Assembly (NCBI RefSeq): GCF_002127265.1
Contig: NZ_NFUU01000003.1
Span: forward strand, 124,001 to 188,000
Direction: 5' to 3'
From: Hydrogenophaga sp. IBVHS1
GTDB lineage: Bacteria; Pseudomonadota; Gammaproteobacteria; Burkholderiales; Burkholderiaceae_C
DNA: 64,000 nucleotides
Positions 46,522 through 55,527 of this stretch are shown here, piece after piece. The notes under the pieces were generated by a model that was not told where the DNA came from, did not search any database, and worked only from the letters and a program-made list of their open reading frames with translations. Position 1 is the first letter of the stretch, and the number at the start of each line of letters is the position of its first letter. The translations under genes and the position numbers were made by a program.

Positions 46522-47724
46522 ATGGAAGCGACAGCATCCGGCCTGCCCGTTCTGGTGGCGGGGGGTGGCATCGGTGGCCTGGCGGCGGCGCTGGCGCTGG
46601 TGCGCCAGGGCTTTCGTGTGAAGGTGATGGAGCAAGCGCCCGAACTCGGCGAAATCGGCGCCGGCATGCAACTCGGCCCCAACGCTTTTCATGCCTTCGA
46701 CGCGCTGGGTGTGGGCGAACAGGCGCGCAAGCGCGCGGTGTACACCGACTTCATGGTGATGCACGACGCGCTGGACGAATACCAGGTGGGCCGGATTCCC
46801 ACCGGTGAGGCGTTTCGGCAGCGCTTCGGCAACCCATACGCGGTGATCCACCGGGCCGATGCGCACCTCTCTTTGCTGGAGGGTGTGCAGGCGAGTGACC
46901 AGGTGGAATTTCTCACCTCCACGCGTGTCTTGCGCATCGAGCAGGACGCGCAGGGCGTCGCCGTGCACGACCAGCATGGCAACCTCCACCGCGGGCTCGC
47001 GTTGATCGGCGCCGACGGCGTGAAATCGGTGGTGCGCCAGCAGTACGTGGGTGACGAAGCGCGCGTGACCGGCCATGTGGTCTACCGCGCGGTGGTGGAC
47101 AAAGCCGACTTCCCCGAGGACCTGCAATGGAACGCGGCCAGCATCTGGGTGGGGCCGAACTGCCACCTGGTTCATTACCCGCTGCGCGGCGGCGAGCAGT
47201 ACAACGTGGTCGTGACCTTCCACAGCCGGCAGGCCGAAGAATGGGGCGTGACCGAAGGCAGCAAGGAAGAAGTGCAGAGCTACTTCCAGGGCATCTGCCC
47301 CAGGGCGCGCCAGCTCATCGACCTGCCCAAGAGCTGGAAGCGCTGGGCCACCGCCGACCGCGAGCCCATTGGCCAGTGGAGCTTTGGACGCGTCACGCTG
47401 CTGGGCGATGCGGCCCACCCGACCACGCAGTACATGGCACAGGGCGCCTGCATGGCGATCGAGGACGCGGTGACGCTGGGCGAGGCCTTGCGCGTGAACG
47501 GCAACCAGTTTGAAAAGGCGTTTGATCTGTACCAGCGCTCGCGCGTCGCGCGCACCGCGCGCATCGTGCTCAGCTCCCGCGAGATGGGCCGCATCTACCA
47601 CGCGCAGGGCGTGGAGCGGCTGGTGCGCAACGACCTGTGGCGCGGCCGAACGCCCGAGCGTTTCTACGACGCCATGGAATGGCTGTACGGCTGGAACGTC
47701 GAAAACTGCCTCGCCAGGCATTGA
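46522..47724 (+). CDS. 3-hydroxybenzoate 6-monooxygenase
   Basis: 400 residues, with AAGGAG upstream of the ATG. It hydroxylates 3-hydroxybenzoate to gentisate using NADH and O2. The FAD motif VAGGGIGGLAAALALVRQGF is at the start. The second FAD/NADH motif is near LIGADGVKSVVR, and the ribityl motif is GRVTLLGDAAHPTTQYMAQG. The substrate assignment follows from similarity to this subfamily and from the gentisate genes next to it; salicylate 5-hydroxylase types are different enzymes. Confidence 0.88.
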   Translation: MEATASGLPVLVAGGGIGGLAAALALVRQGFRVKVMEQAPELGEIGAGMQLGPNAFHAFDALGVGEQARKRAVYTDFMVMHDALDEYQVGRIPTGEAFRQRFGNPYAVIHRADAHLSLLEGVQASDQVEFLTSTRVLRIEQDAQGVAVHDQHGNLHRGLALIGADGVKSVVRQQYVGDEARVTGHVVYRAVVDKADFPEDLQWNAASIWVGPNCHLVHYPLRGGEQYNVVVTFHSRQAEEWGVTEGSKEEVQSYFQGICPRARQLIDLPKSWKRWATADREPIGQWSFGRVTLLGDAAHPTTQYMAQGACMAIEDAVTLGEALRVNGNQFEKAFDLYQRSRVARTARIVLSSREMGRIYHAQGVERLVRNDLWRGRTPERFYDAMEWLYGWNVENCLARH

Positions 47725-47734
47725 AAGATCTCCC

Positions 47735-48793
47735 ATGAACGACCTCGGAAGAATTGAAGACCTGCCGGCCGACTATGTGGCCGAGCTGCGCGCGCAGAAC
47801 CTGGTGCCGCTGTGGCCCAGCCTGCGTGGCGTGCTGCCGCCCACCATCCCCACGCGCCAGACGCAGGCCACGCACTGGCCCTACAGGACCATCAAGCCGC
47901 TGCTGCTGAAAGCCGGCGAACTCACGCCCATCGAAAAGGCGGAGCGCCGCGTGCTGGTGCTGGCCAACCCGGGCCACACGCTGGAGAAGATGCAGGCCAG
48001 CGCCGCCATGTACCTGGGCATGCAGCTGCTGATGCCGGGCGAATGGGCGCCCAGCCACCGCCACACGCCCAACGCGGTGCGCATGGTGGTGGAGGGCGAG
48101 GGCGCCTGGACCACGGTGGACGGCGAGAAGTGCCCCATGCAACGGGGCGACCTGATCCTCACGCCCACGGGCCTGTGGCACGAGCATGGCCACGACGGCA
48201 CCGAGCCGGTGATCTGGCTCGACGTGCTGGACCTGCCGCTGGCCTACTACCTGGAGGTGAGCTACCACCTGAATGGCTCGCGTCAGGACGTGAAACCGGG
48301 GCAAGGTGAACGCGCCTACGCGCGCGGCGGCCTGGTGCCCACGCCGGTGTTCGGCCGCAGTGGCAGGCGCTACCCCATGCTGCGCTACCCGTGGGCCGAC
48401 GCAAAGGCTTCCCTGGAATCGCTGGCTGCAGACCGCCCCGACATCGATGCCGTGCAGATGACCTACGTGAACCCGGAGACCGGCGAGGACGCGGAAAACA
48501 TCCTGGGTTTTCACGCCCTGATGCTGCGCCCGGGTCAGACACTGAAACTGCCCGCCCGCTCACCGGCCGTGTTGTTCCACGTCATTGAAGGCGGCGCGCG
48601 CGTGGCCACCGCTGCGCAGCCATTCGATCTGGTGGAAGCCGACACCTGCTGCATCCCCGGCTACACCGCCACCACGCTCAGCAACGCTTCGGCCAGCGCG
48701 CCGGCGTTTCTCTTCATCGCCGACGAATCGCCGCTGCACCGCAAGCTCGGCGTCTACGAAGTGCGCCCCGACAACCAGCCCCACATGCCCTGA
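47735..48793 (+). CDS. Gentisate 1,2-dioxygenase
   Basis: 352 residues from the ATG at 47735. It is a bicupin that opens the gentisate ring to maleylpyruvate. The iron ligands are in GEWAPSHRHTPNAVRMVVEG and HEHGHD, and the partner cupin is in LFHVIEGGARVA. It follows the hydroxylase by 10 bp. Confidence 0.93.
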   Translation: MNDLGRIEDLPADYVAELRAQNLVPLWPSLRGVLPPTIPTRQTQATHWPYRTIKPLLLKAGELTPIEKAERRVLVLANPGHTLEKMQASAAMYLGMQLLMPGEWAPSHRHTPNAVRMVVEGEGAWTTVDGEKCPMQRGDLILTPTGLWHEHGHDGTEPVIWLDVLDLPLAYYLEVSYHLNGSRQDVKPGQGERAYARGGLVPTPVFGRSGRRYPMLRYPWADAKASLESLAADRPDIDAVQMTYVNPETGEDAENILGFHALMLRPGQTLKLPARSPAVLFHVIEGGARVATAAQPFDLVEADTCCIPGYTATTLSNASASAPAFLFIADESPLHRKLGVYEVRPDNQPHMP

Positions 48794-48799
48794 CCGCCC

Positions 48800-49501
48800 A
48801 TGCCCACCTACCTCTTCCCGCCCGCCCCCGTCGCTGCCCTGCCCATCCGGGGGCAGACCGAGCAGTTCCCCATTCATCGCCTGTTCTTTGTCGGCCGCAA
48901 CTACCACGCGCACGCGGTGGAAATGGGCAAGCCGGTGGACAAATCGGCGGAGCGGCCGTTCTACTTCACCAAGGCGCCACAGACGCTCACGCTCTCGGGC
49001 GCCACCACGCCCTACCCGAGCGAGACGAACAACTACCATTTCGAGATGGAACTGGTGCTGGCTATCGGCAAGCCGGGTTTTCGCGTGAAGGCCGAGGATG
49101 CGCAAGACCTCATCTACGGCTATGCGGCGGGCCTGGACATGACGCGGCGCGACCTGCAACTGGTGGCGCGCGACAAGGGCCGCCCCTGGGACCTGGGCAA
49201 GGACGTGGAGCACAGCTCGGTGTGCAGCGAGATCGTGCCCATGCCGGGTGTGGTGATCGAGCGCGGCGCGATCGAGCTGTCGGTCAATGGTGCGGTGAAG
49301 CAGAAGTCTGACGTGGACATGCTGATCTGGAACATCCGCGAGATCATCGCGGACCTCTCGCTCTTCTACCACCTGCAACCCGGCGACCTCATCTACACCG
49401 GCACGCCCGAAGGCGTGGGCGCGGTGCTGCCGGGCGACCGGATCACGGGCTCGGTGGAAGGTGTGGGCAGTGTCGCGCTGACCGTGGGACCGAAGGCCTG
49501 A
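48800..49501 (+). CDS. Fumarylacetoacetate hydrolase-family protein (fumarylpyruvate hydrolase)
   Basis: 233 residues. The metal-binding motif of the FAH family appears in YHFEMELVLAIG and LIYGYAAGLDMTRRDLQ. It splits fumarylpyruvate to fumarate and pyruvate. The isomerase step before it (maleylpyruvate isomerase) is not encoded nearby. Confidence 0.85.
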   Translation: MPTYLFPPAPVAALPIRGQTEQFPIHRLFFVGRNYHAHAVEMGKPVDKSAERPFYFTKAPQTLTLSGATTPYPSETNNYHFEMELVLAIGKPGFRVKAEDAQDLIYGYAAGLDMTRRDLQLVARDKGRPWDLGKDVEHSSVCSEIVPMPGVVIERGAIELSVNGAVKQKSDVDMLIWNIREIIADLSLFYHLQPGDLIYTGTPEGVGAVLPGDRITGSVEGVGSVALTVGPKA

Positions 49502-49514
49502 GCACAACGGCGCT

Positions 49515-50090
49515 TCAGCCGGGGTCGAGCCCGCGCCGACGCATCATGTCGGCGCTCATGGCCCGCAGTGCGGCGGGCGACAGGCCCGCCAGCGCGGCCG
49601 GGTAAACGAGCCCGTCCTCATCGCGCAGGTGGCGGTCGTACAACTCGGCGAAACCGGTGAGTGTGGCCGTCTCCTGCGGGCTGAAGTGCACCCATCCCCG
49701 GGGCGGCGCCTGCGCCACCGACGCGAGCACACCGCGCGCCGCCACCCAGGCCGCTTCCATGTCACGGTGGTCCTGCTGCAGGCTCTGCACCAACCGTCGC
49801 AGCACGGCATCACCGCCCTTCAGCAGGGGCGGGAACACGTGCCGTTCCTCGTCTTCATGGTGCAACGGCGCAGCCAGATCGAAATAGCGCATCACGTCGC
49901 GCGCTGCGCTGGCCACGCTTTCGTCCCAACCCTGCGCCTGCACATGCTGCTGCAGGCTGGCCAGCAGGCGCAGCATGCGTTCGACGCGCTCGTGGCAGGC
50001 ACCCAGCATCTCGAACGGCGCCTCGAAGCCCGCCGCAGGCGCTCGGTGCCCGGGCATCGTGATGGAGGTGAGCGGGACCGAACTGGCCAT
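49515..50090 (-). CDS. Hemerythrin-domain protein
   Basis: 191 residues from the ATG at 50090. The canonical di-iron ligand order is visible: CHERVERML, then LHHEDEERHVFPPLL, then QDHRDMEAAW, then ELYDRHLRDEDGLVYP. It starts one base after the small upstream gene. O2/NO binding is expected. It ends the nrdJ-nitroreductase chain and is convergent with the fumarylpyruvate hydrolase. Confidence 0.85.
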   Translation of the reverse strand: MASSVPLTSITMPGHRAPAAGFEAPFEMLGACHERVERMLRLLASLQQHVQAQGWDESVASAARDVMRYFDLAAPLHHEDEERHVFPPLLKGGDAVLRRLVQSLQQDHRDMEAAWVAARGVLASVAQAPPRGWVHFSPQETATLTGFAELYDRHLRDEDGLVYPAALAGLSPAALRAMSADMMRRRGLDPG

Positions 50091-50091
50091 C

Positions 50092-50496
50092 TCAGCCAAG
50101 GGCCACGGCCTGGCCTTGAGGGTCGAACGGAATGAAGGCGTGCAGCTGGCCCTGGCGGATCGCTTCCACCATGTCTTGCAGCGGCTGCTCGGCCTCGGCG
50201 CTCCCGGGCTCGCGGCCCGGTGTACCGGCCAGCGCAGCGGCAAACACCATGCCCCAGGGCTGACCAAACGCTTCGGCCTCCTGCAACAGTTGATCGAACG
50301 AGTGGAGCTCGTCCAGACCCTTGTCCACGCACATCTGCGGCACCAGCGCACCGCCCTCGCCGCGCTCGAATTCGAGGCGCTGGGTCGGTGTGGCGTCGTC
50401 GGGCAGCTCGACGCCGGCGAACACGAACAGCAGGCGCTGCGGCAGCGGCTGGCTGCGCGCGGCGCTCAGCAGGTCGTCAAAGGTTTGTATGTTCAC
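50092..50496 (-). CDS. Small protein of the nrdJ neighbourhood, function unknown
   Basis: 134 residues. It starts MNIQTFDDLLSAARSQPLPQ and contains RLLFVFAGVELPDDATP and GALVPQMCVDKG. No domain of known function is seen, nor a signal peptide. Related proteins are sometimes called ribonucleotide reductase subunit alpha, apparently from context only; it has no RNR motifs. It lies between the nitroreductase (13 bp) and the hemerythrin (1 bp). Confidence 0.7.
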   Translation of the reverse strand: MNIQTFDDLLSAARSQPLPQRLLFVFAGVELPDDATPTQRLEFERGEGGALVPQMCVDKGLDELHSFDQLLQEAEAFGQPWGMVFAAALAGTPGREPGSAEAEQPLQDMVEAIRQGQLHAFIPFDPQGQAVALG

Positions 50497-50509
50497 AGGG
50501 TCTCCAGGG

Positions 50510-51172
50510 TCAGTTGGCGTTGGGTGCCGGCGCGGGGCCGAGCGTGCTGCAGTAGTCGGCCACGGTGGGGCGCGTGCGCGCAGGCCGCCGCGCGGCCACC
50601 GTGCCCACGCTCATGAAACACAGGGCGTGTTCGCCCGCGTGAAGGCCGAAGCGGTGGCGCAGGGCCCGGGAGCCGAGCGCCTTGCCACTTGTAAGCGCCG
50701 AGCCGTAGCCCATGGCGGTGGCCATGAGCAGCATGTTCTGCACCGAGCAACCGGCCGAGAGGATGCGCTCGTGCAGATCCACCGCCGGATCACCGCGCTG
50801 CCCGTCGACCACCACCAGCAGCAGCAAGGGCGCGCGGTGCGCTTTCTCGCGCGCCTGGTCCAGTTGCTCGGGTGTGGCGCTGGCGTCGCGCTCGCGCAGG
50901 GCTTGCGCGAACACCTCAGCCAGCGACGCACGCTCGGTGCGGGGCACGATCACGAAGCGCCAGGGCAGCAGCTGCCCATGGTCGGGCGCGGCGGCAGCCG
51001 CACCCAGCAGGGCCTGCAGTTGGTCTGCATCAGGACCAGGTGCCAGCAGGCGTTTGGGCAACACAGTCTGGCGCGCGTGGATCAGGTCGGCCGCGGCACG
51101 GGCGCATTCGCGCTCCACCGCATCTGCCTCGCAGGCCATCGGCGGCATTCGCGTGAGCAGGGCGGTGTTCAT
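50510..51172 (-). CDS. Nitroreductase-family protein
   Basis: 220 residues from the ATG that overlaps the nrdJ stop as ATGA. It has an FMN-binding fold (RQTVLPKRLLAPGPDADQLQ, LLPWRFVIVPR, SAGCSVQNMLLMATAMGYGS). Bacterial nitroreductases use NAD(P)H. The substrate is unknown. Translational coupling to nrdJ suggests a shared role. Confidence 0.85.
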   Translation of the reverse strand: MNTALLTRMPPMACEADAVERECARAAADLIHARQTVLPKRLLAPGPDADQLQALLGAAAAAPDHGQLLPWRFVIVPRTERASLAEVFAQALRERDASATPEQLDQAREKAHRAPLLLLVVVDGQRGDPAVDLHERILSAGCSVQNMLLMATAMGYGSALTSGKALGSRALRHRFGLHAGEHALCFMSVGTVAARRPARTRPTVADYCSTLGPAPAPNAN

Positions 51173-54100
51173 CCACACACCCCGAGATGGCCGCACTGCG
51201 TGCAGTAGTCGCAGCCATCCTTGCGGATCACCGCGTGCGCACCGCACTCGCTGCACTTCTTGCCCGGCATCATGCCGGGCGTGGCCTGCACCAGCACCGG
51301 TGAAGGTTGTGTCGACGCGGTGGTCACACCGGCGCGCTGGGCAATCAGCGTCTGCACCGCATAGGCAATGGCCGCCACCACCGAGTCGTGCCACATCGGC
51401 ACGTGCGTGCCGTCGGCCTTCTGGTGCGTGCCCATGCGCACGGGGCCACGGTCCCACACCACCTTGCGCATGTCGCGCAGGGCACGCTCCAGAAAGCCCC
51501 CGCGCGCGGCCAGCGAGAGCAGCCGCATGCTGGACGACACCCACTGCTGTGATTCGCCGCTCTGCCCCACGGGCATGAAGAACTCGATGGCGCGCTCCAC
51601 CGTGCCCGAACCGTCGGCCGTGGGCACCGGCATGAAGGACACCAGCAGGTACAGCGTCTGGTGGCCTTCCTGTGTCCAGTACTCGATCTTGTCGGCCACA
51701 GCGGGCAACGCGCCCTTGGGCCGGCTCTCGATCACCGTGCGCATGGGATCCACGGTGGCCACGCTGGCCGTGGTTTCGGGGGTGGGCCCGGTGTCGAGCA
51801 CCGACCCCAGGATGGCGTTGGGCCGGTAGGTCGCCAGGCCCTTGAGCTGCGCGCGCCAGGCCTGCTGGTACAAGCCCTTGAAGTCGTCGTACGGGTAATC
51901 CGCCGGCACGTTCACGGTTTTGGAGATCGCCGTGTCCACGAAGGGCTGCACCGCCTCCATCATGGCCAGGTGATCGACCGCCGGCATGGACAGCGCGCTC
52001 ACAAAGTACTCGGGCAACTGAGCCATGTCGCCACCCAGCTCGCGGTACAGCCGCCAGGCGTGGTCTTCCACCGCGTAGTCGGTGGTGGTGCCGTCGGCCT
52101 CGCGCTTCTTGCGCCGGTACATCCACGAAAACGGGGGCTCGATGCCGTTCGATGCGTTGTCGGCAAAGGCCAGACTGACCGTGCCGGTGGGCGCGATGGA
52201 GAGCAGGTGGCTGTTGCGGATGCCGTGTGTGCGGATCGCCGTGCGCAGCGACTCGGGCAGGCGACTGGCAAACGTGCCCTCGGCCAGGTAGCCGTCGGCG
52301 TCGAATTTCGGGAACGCACCTTTCTCCCGCGCCAGCGCCACCGAGGCCGTGTAGGCCGCGTCGCGCAGGCGCTCGGCGATCTGTGCCGCCAGCGTTCGGC
52401 CTTCGGCTCGGTCGTAGCGCACGCACAGCATCGCGAGCGCATTGCCCATGCCGGTGAAGCCCACGCCGATGCGCCGCTTGGCCGCCGACTCTTCGCGCTG
52501 CTGCGGCAGCGGCCAGTAGGTCACGTCAAGCACGTTGTCGAGCGCACGCACCTGCAGGGCCACCGCCTGCTCGAAGGCCTCGAAGTCGAAGCTGGGCAGA
52601 CCACCGAAGCCGAACGGGTGGCGCACGAAGCGCGGCAGGATCACCGGGCCGAGGTCGCAGCAGCCGTAGGGGGGCAGGGGCTGCTCACCGCAGTTGTGCA
52701 CCACCAGCCCGTTGGCATCAAAGGCGTGCACGTCATTCACCGTGACGTCATACACCGTCTCCTCACCATCGGCCTGCAACGTGTCCACGGTGGCAACGAA
52801 GCGCTCCCGGTTGGGCGTTCTCTTGTAGTCGCTCAGCATCTGTGCCAGCCGGGCAGCTTTGTCGTTGTCTCGAAAGCCAACGCGTTCTGCAAACACATGC
52901 AGGTTGTCTCCGCTGATCACGAGTTCATGCTGGGCCTGCGTCGCGTAGTCGCTTGAGGCACCTCGACCATTGGGCAGCCTGCTCAGGCCGGCAGGGCGAC
53001 GCTCCCGGTACAAGGTCGAGGCGACGCCCAGACGCAGCAGCATGCGCTGTGCGGTTCGCAACAAGTCTTCGTTGCTTTGAGACAGCCGCACGCTCACGCC
53101 TTTTTCCTGCGAACCCTGCGCACTGCCATCCGCATCAAACAGACCCCCCAGCAGACCTTCCGCGAAGCCGGAGGACTGCCGCTCCATCGCGGGCGTGATC
53201 ATCTTGTTGCCGGGCGACATGCCCAACGAAAACGCGAGGTCGCGCAACGCCGCGCTGGAGAGACGGGCCTCACCCCGTCCGGCCACCGGGCGCTGGAAGC
53301 CACCAAAATCGGCCCGATGCGGCAGGCTTGCCGCTGCGGACTCAGCCGCCTGCACGATGCCAGCCGCGCCGGTGGCTGCAAATGCCACGGTGTTCTGCCC
53401 CACCACCCGCAACTCAGGTGCCCAGACGGACAGCACAGCCTTGTCTGACTTGAGGGTGCCGTCACCGATCAGCAGACCCAGCAGATAGCCCTCTGCACGG
53501 GTGCCTTCACCGTCCCAGCCTCGCAGGGTGCGGTGGTCGCCGATCACGATTTCGTCACCAGGCGTCAGGCGCGCCGCCTCGGTCCAGTCCAGCTCCATGC
53601 TGTAGCGGGTCTTGCGCGCCACCCTGCGCACACGATGATCGGCGGTGAGGCGCAACTCGTGGCCCTCGCGCGTGGTCAGGCGCCACACCGGTTTGATTCC
53701 TGTGGCGAAAAAACCGGCGCTGCGCACGGCGTAGCTCTTGCCATCGACCACCGCATGAAAGGCTTGCCCCACAAGCTCTCCAACCAAGCGTGGTCCATCT
53801 TCCGTCATGACCCACGTGTCCGCCGTCACACAAGGATTCGTCGCCTCGATCGACTCGCAGTAGCGCAGGTTGTTGTCCTGCTGGATGTGGTCCAGGAACA
53901 GGATGCCCGGCTCGGCGAAGTCGTAGGTGGAGCGCATCACCGTGTCCCACAGTTCGCGCGCCTTCAGGCTGCGGTAGACCCACAGGCCGTCGGCGCGCTG
54001 GTGGGCGCCCTGCGCCAGCAGCGCCTCGCCCGGGCGGGCGCGGTGCACCAGGTCCCAAGGCTGGTCGTCGGCCAGCGCGCGCATGAAAGTGTCGCTCACG

Positions 54101-54723
54101 CCCACCGACACGTTGAAGTTGTTCCAGCGCCCCGGTGTGCGTTTGGCGGTGATGAATTCGAGCACGTCGGGGTGGTCGATGCGCAGCACGCCCATCTGCG
54201 CACCGCGGCGCGCGCCCGCGCTCTCCACCGTGGCGCAGGACTGGTCGAACACATTGATGTAGCTGCACGGCCCCGAGGCCAGCGAGGCCATGGTCTTGAC
54301 CGCCGCGCCGCGCGGGCGGATGCGCGAGAAGTCGTAACCCACACCGCCACCCCGGCGCATGGTTTCAGCGGCTTCGCGCAACGCTTCGTAAATGCCCGGG
54401 TAACCCTCGTCGTCCACGCCCTGAATGCAGTCGCCCACCGGCTGCACAAAACAGTTGATGAGCGTGGCCTGGATGGAGGTGCCGGCCGCGCTCATGATGC
54501 GGCCCGCGCCGATGGCGCCGGCCTGCAGGTTGTCGAAGAAGCGCTGTTCCCAGAGAGCGCGGTCCGCTTCGGGCTCCACCGAGGCCAGGGCGCGGGCCAC
54601 GCGGCGGTAGATGTCGTCCTCGCTGGCCTCGCCCTCCTTGAGGTACTTTTCTTGCAGCACGTCCAGGGTGATGGGCTGCTGGCCGATGGCTGTCTGGGCG
54701 GATTTCAGGGCGTCGCGTTTCAT
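51169..54723 (-). CDS. nrdJ: Adenosylcobalamin-dependent (class II) ribonucleotide reductase with intein
   Basis: 1184-residue precursor from the ATG at 54723. The mature enzyme would be about 804 residues. It makes deoxynucleotides without O2. The sequence shows the N-terminal cysteine motif (QATLINCFVQP), the active-site motif TNPCGEQPLPPYG, NSHLLSIAPTGTVSLAFADN and a C-terminal zinc-ribbon-like CSECGAHAVIRKDGCDYCTQ. An intein at 53832-52693 interrupts TNP/CGEQ exactly at the conserved Cys. The extein is intact on both sides. Confidence 0.94.
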   Translation of the reverse strand: MKRDALKSAQTAIGQQPITLDVLQEKYLKEGEASEDDIYRRVARALASVEPEADRALWEQRFFDNLQAGAIGAGRIMSAAGTSIQATLINCFVQPVGDCIQGVDDEGYPGIYEALREAAETMRRGGGVGYDFSRIRPRGAAVKTMASLASGPCSYINVFDQSCATVESAGARRGAQMGVLRIDHPDVLEFITAKRTPGRWNNFNVSVGVSDTFMRALADDQPWDLVHRARPGEALLAQGAHQRADGLWVYRSLKARELWDTVMRSTYDFAEPGILFLDHIQQDNNLRYCESIEATNPCVTADTWVMTEDGPRLVGELVGQAFHAVVDGKSYAVRSAGFFATGIKPVWRLTTREGHELRLTADHRVRRVARKTRYSMELDWTEAARLTPGDEIVIGDHRTLRGWDGEGTRAEGYLLGLLIGDGTLKSDKAVLSVWAPELRVVGQNTVAFAATGAAGIVQAAESAAASLPHRADFGGFQRPVAGRGEARLSSAALRDLAFSLGMSPGNKMITPAMERQSSGFAEGLLGGLFDADGSAQGSQEKGVSVRLSQSNEDLLRTAQRMLLRLGVASTLYRERRPAGLSRLPNGRGASSDYATQAQHELVISGDNLHVFAERVGFRDNDKAARLAQMLSDYKRTPNRERFVATVDTLQADGEETVYDVTVNDVHAFDANGLVVHNCGEQPLPPYGCCDLGPVILPRFVRHPFGFGGLPSFDFEAFEQAVALQVRALDNVLDVTYWPLPQQREESAAKRRIGVGFTGMGNALAMLCVRYDRAEGRTLAAQIAERLRDAAYTASVALAREKGAFPKFDADGYLAEGTFASRLPESLRTAIRTHGIRNSHLLSIAPTGTVSLAFADNASNGIEPPFSWMYRRKKREADGTTTDYAVEDHAWRLYRELGGDMAQLPEYFVSALSMPAVDHLAMMEAVQPFVDTAISKTVNVPADYPYDDFKGLYQQAWRAQLKGLATYRPNAILGSVLDTGPTPETTASVATVDPMRTVIESRPKGALPAVADKIEYWTQEGHQTLYLLVSFMPVPTADGSGTVERAIEFFMPVGQSGESQQWVSSSMRLLSLAARGGFLERALRDMRKVVWDRGPVRMGTHQKADGTHVPMWHDSVVAAIAYAVQTLIAQRAGVTTASTQPSPVLVQATPGMMPGKKCSECGAHAVIRKDGCDYCTQCGHLGVCG
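52693..53832 (-). mobile_element. Intein in nrdJ with LAGLIDADG homing endonuclease
   Basis: 380 residues (C298 to N677 of the precursor). Block A is CVTADTWVMTEDGPRLVGEL, block B contains LTADHRVRRV with the conserved TxxH, and the C-terminal blocks end with DVHAFDANGLVVHN followed by the extein Cys. The endonuclease motifs are GYLLGLLIGDG and GLLGGLFDADG. All residues needed for splicing (Cys1, block B His, penultimate His, terminal Asn, +1 Cys) are present, so splicing should occur. The reading frame is intact. Confidence 0.93.
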
Positions 54724-54828
54724 GGTCGGGGTTACTCCGGTGGGCGGGCAGGGTCGGGGTCGATGGATGCCATGGTGCACCTTTTCCGGGGGCACGCAAG
54801 CGCCTGCCATCGCCGCCGACGCGGGCTT

Positions 54829-55527
54829 TCAATCGACCAGGATCTGACCATCGTGTTCCACATAAGGGGCATACGGCCCTGTGCCGCTGTTGGAGGCCAG
54901 CGAGGCGGCGATGAAATCACCCTGCTGCGCGTCGAACACGTGCACTTCGCCGTCCTCGATCACGTAGTGCCACCCGTGCAGGGTGAGCGCGCCGGCTTCC
55001 ACCTCACGCCGCACCATGGGGTAGCCCATGAGACGTTCGAGCTGCAGCACCACCGCCCGTTGCTCGGTGCGGCGCATCGATTCGGCGCAGGGCTGAACGG
55101 GCAGCAGGGCCTCGTCGATCAGCTTGAGCCACGCGGTGAGCGCCACGGCCTCGGCGGGCGCGCCTTCGTAGGCGGTGCGGATGGCGCCGCAATGGCTGTG
55201 GCCACACACCACGATGCGTTCTACATGCAGGCTGAGCACGGCGAATTCGATGGCGGCCATGGTGCCGTGAAGTCCGTGCGATTGGTCGTAGGGAGGAATC
55301 AGCGCCCCGACATTTCGCACGATGAAGAGCTCACCCGGGCCAGCGCCGGTCAGCAGGTAGGGCACGAGGCGCGAGTCGGAGCAGCCGATGAACAGCGTCT
55401 TGGGGTGCTGGCCCTCGGCCACCAGATCCTGGAAGCGCTGCTGGTGGCGCGGGAAATAGTCGGAGCGGAAATGCCGCAGGCGCAACAGCAGGTCGTCCGC
55501 TGCCGTGACGACGGCGGGGTCACTCAT
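54829..55527 (-). CDS. Beta-class carbonic anhydrase
   Basis: 232 residues. Zn ligands and the Asp-Arg pair are in IGCSDSRLVPYL and CGHSHCGAIRTAY. It interconverts CO2 and bicarbonate. It overlaps the parvulin gene as ATGA and so belongs to the end of the nar operon, a position known in other betaproteobacteria. Confidence 0.92.
   Translation of the reverse strand: MSDPAVVTAADDLLLRLRHFRSDYFPRHQQRFQDLVAEGQHPKTLFIGCSDSRLVPYLLTGAGPGELFIVRNVGALIPPYDQSHGLHGTMAAIEFAVLSLHVERIVVCGHSHCGAIRTAYEGAPAEAVALTAWLKLIDEALLPVQPCAESMRRTEQRAVVLQLERLMGYPMVRREVEAGALTLHGWHYVIEDGEVHVFDAQQGDFIAASLASNSGTGPYAPYVEHDGQILVD

Noticed and set aside
54724-54828. Possible B12 riboswitch before nrdJ, and likewise before eutB
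   Set aside because: The gaps (105 and 41 bp) are too short for a cobalamin riboswitch and no B12-box-like sequence is visible.
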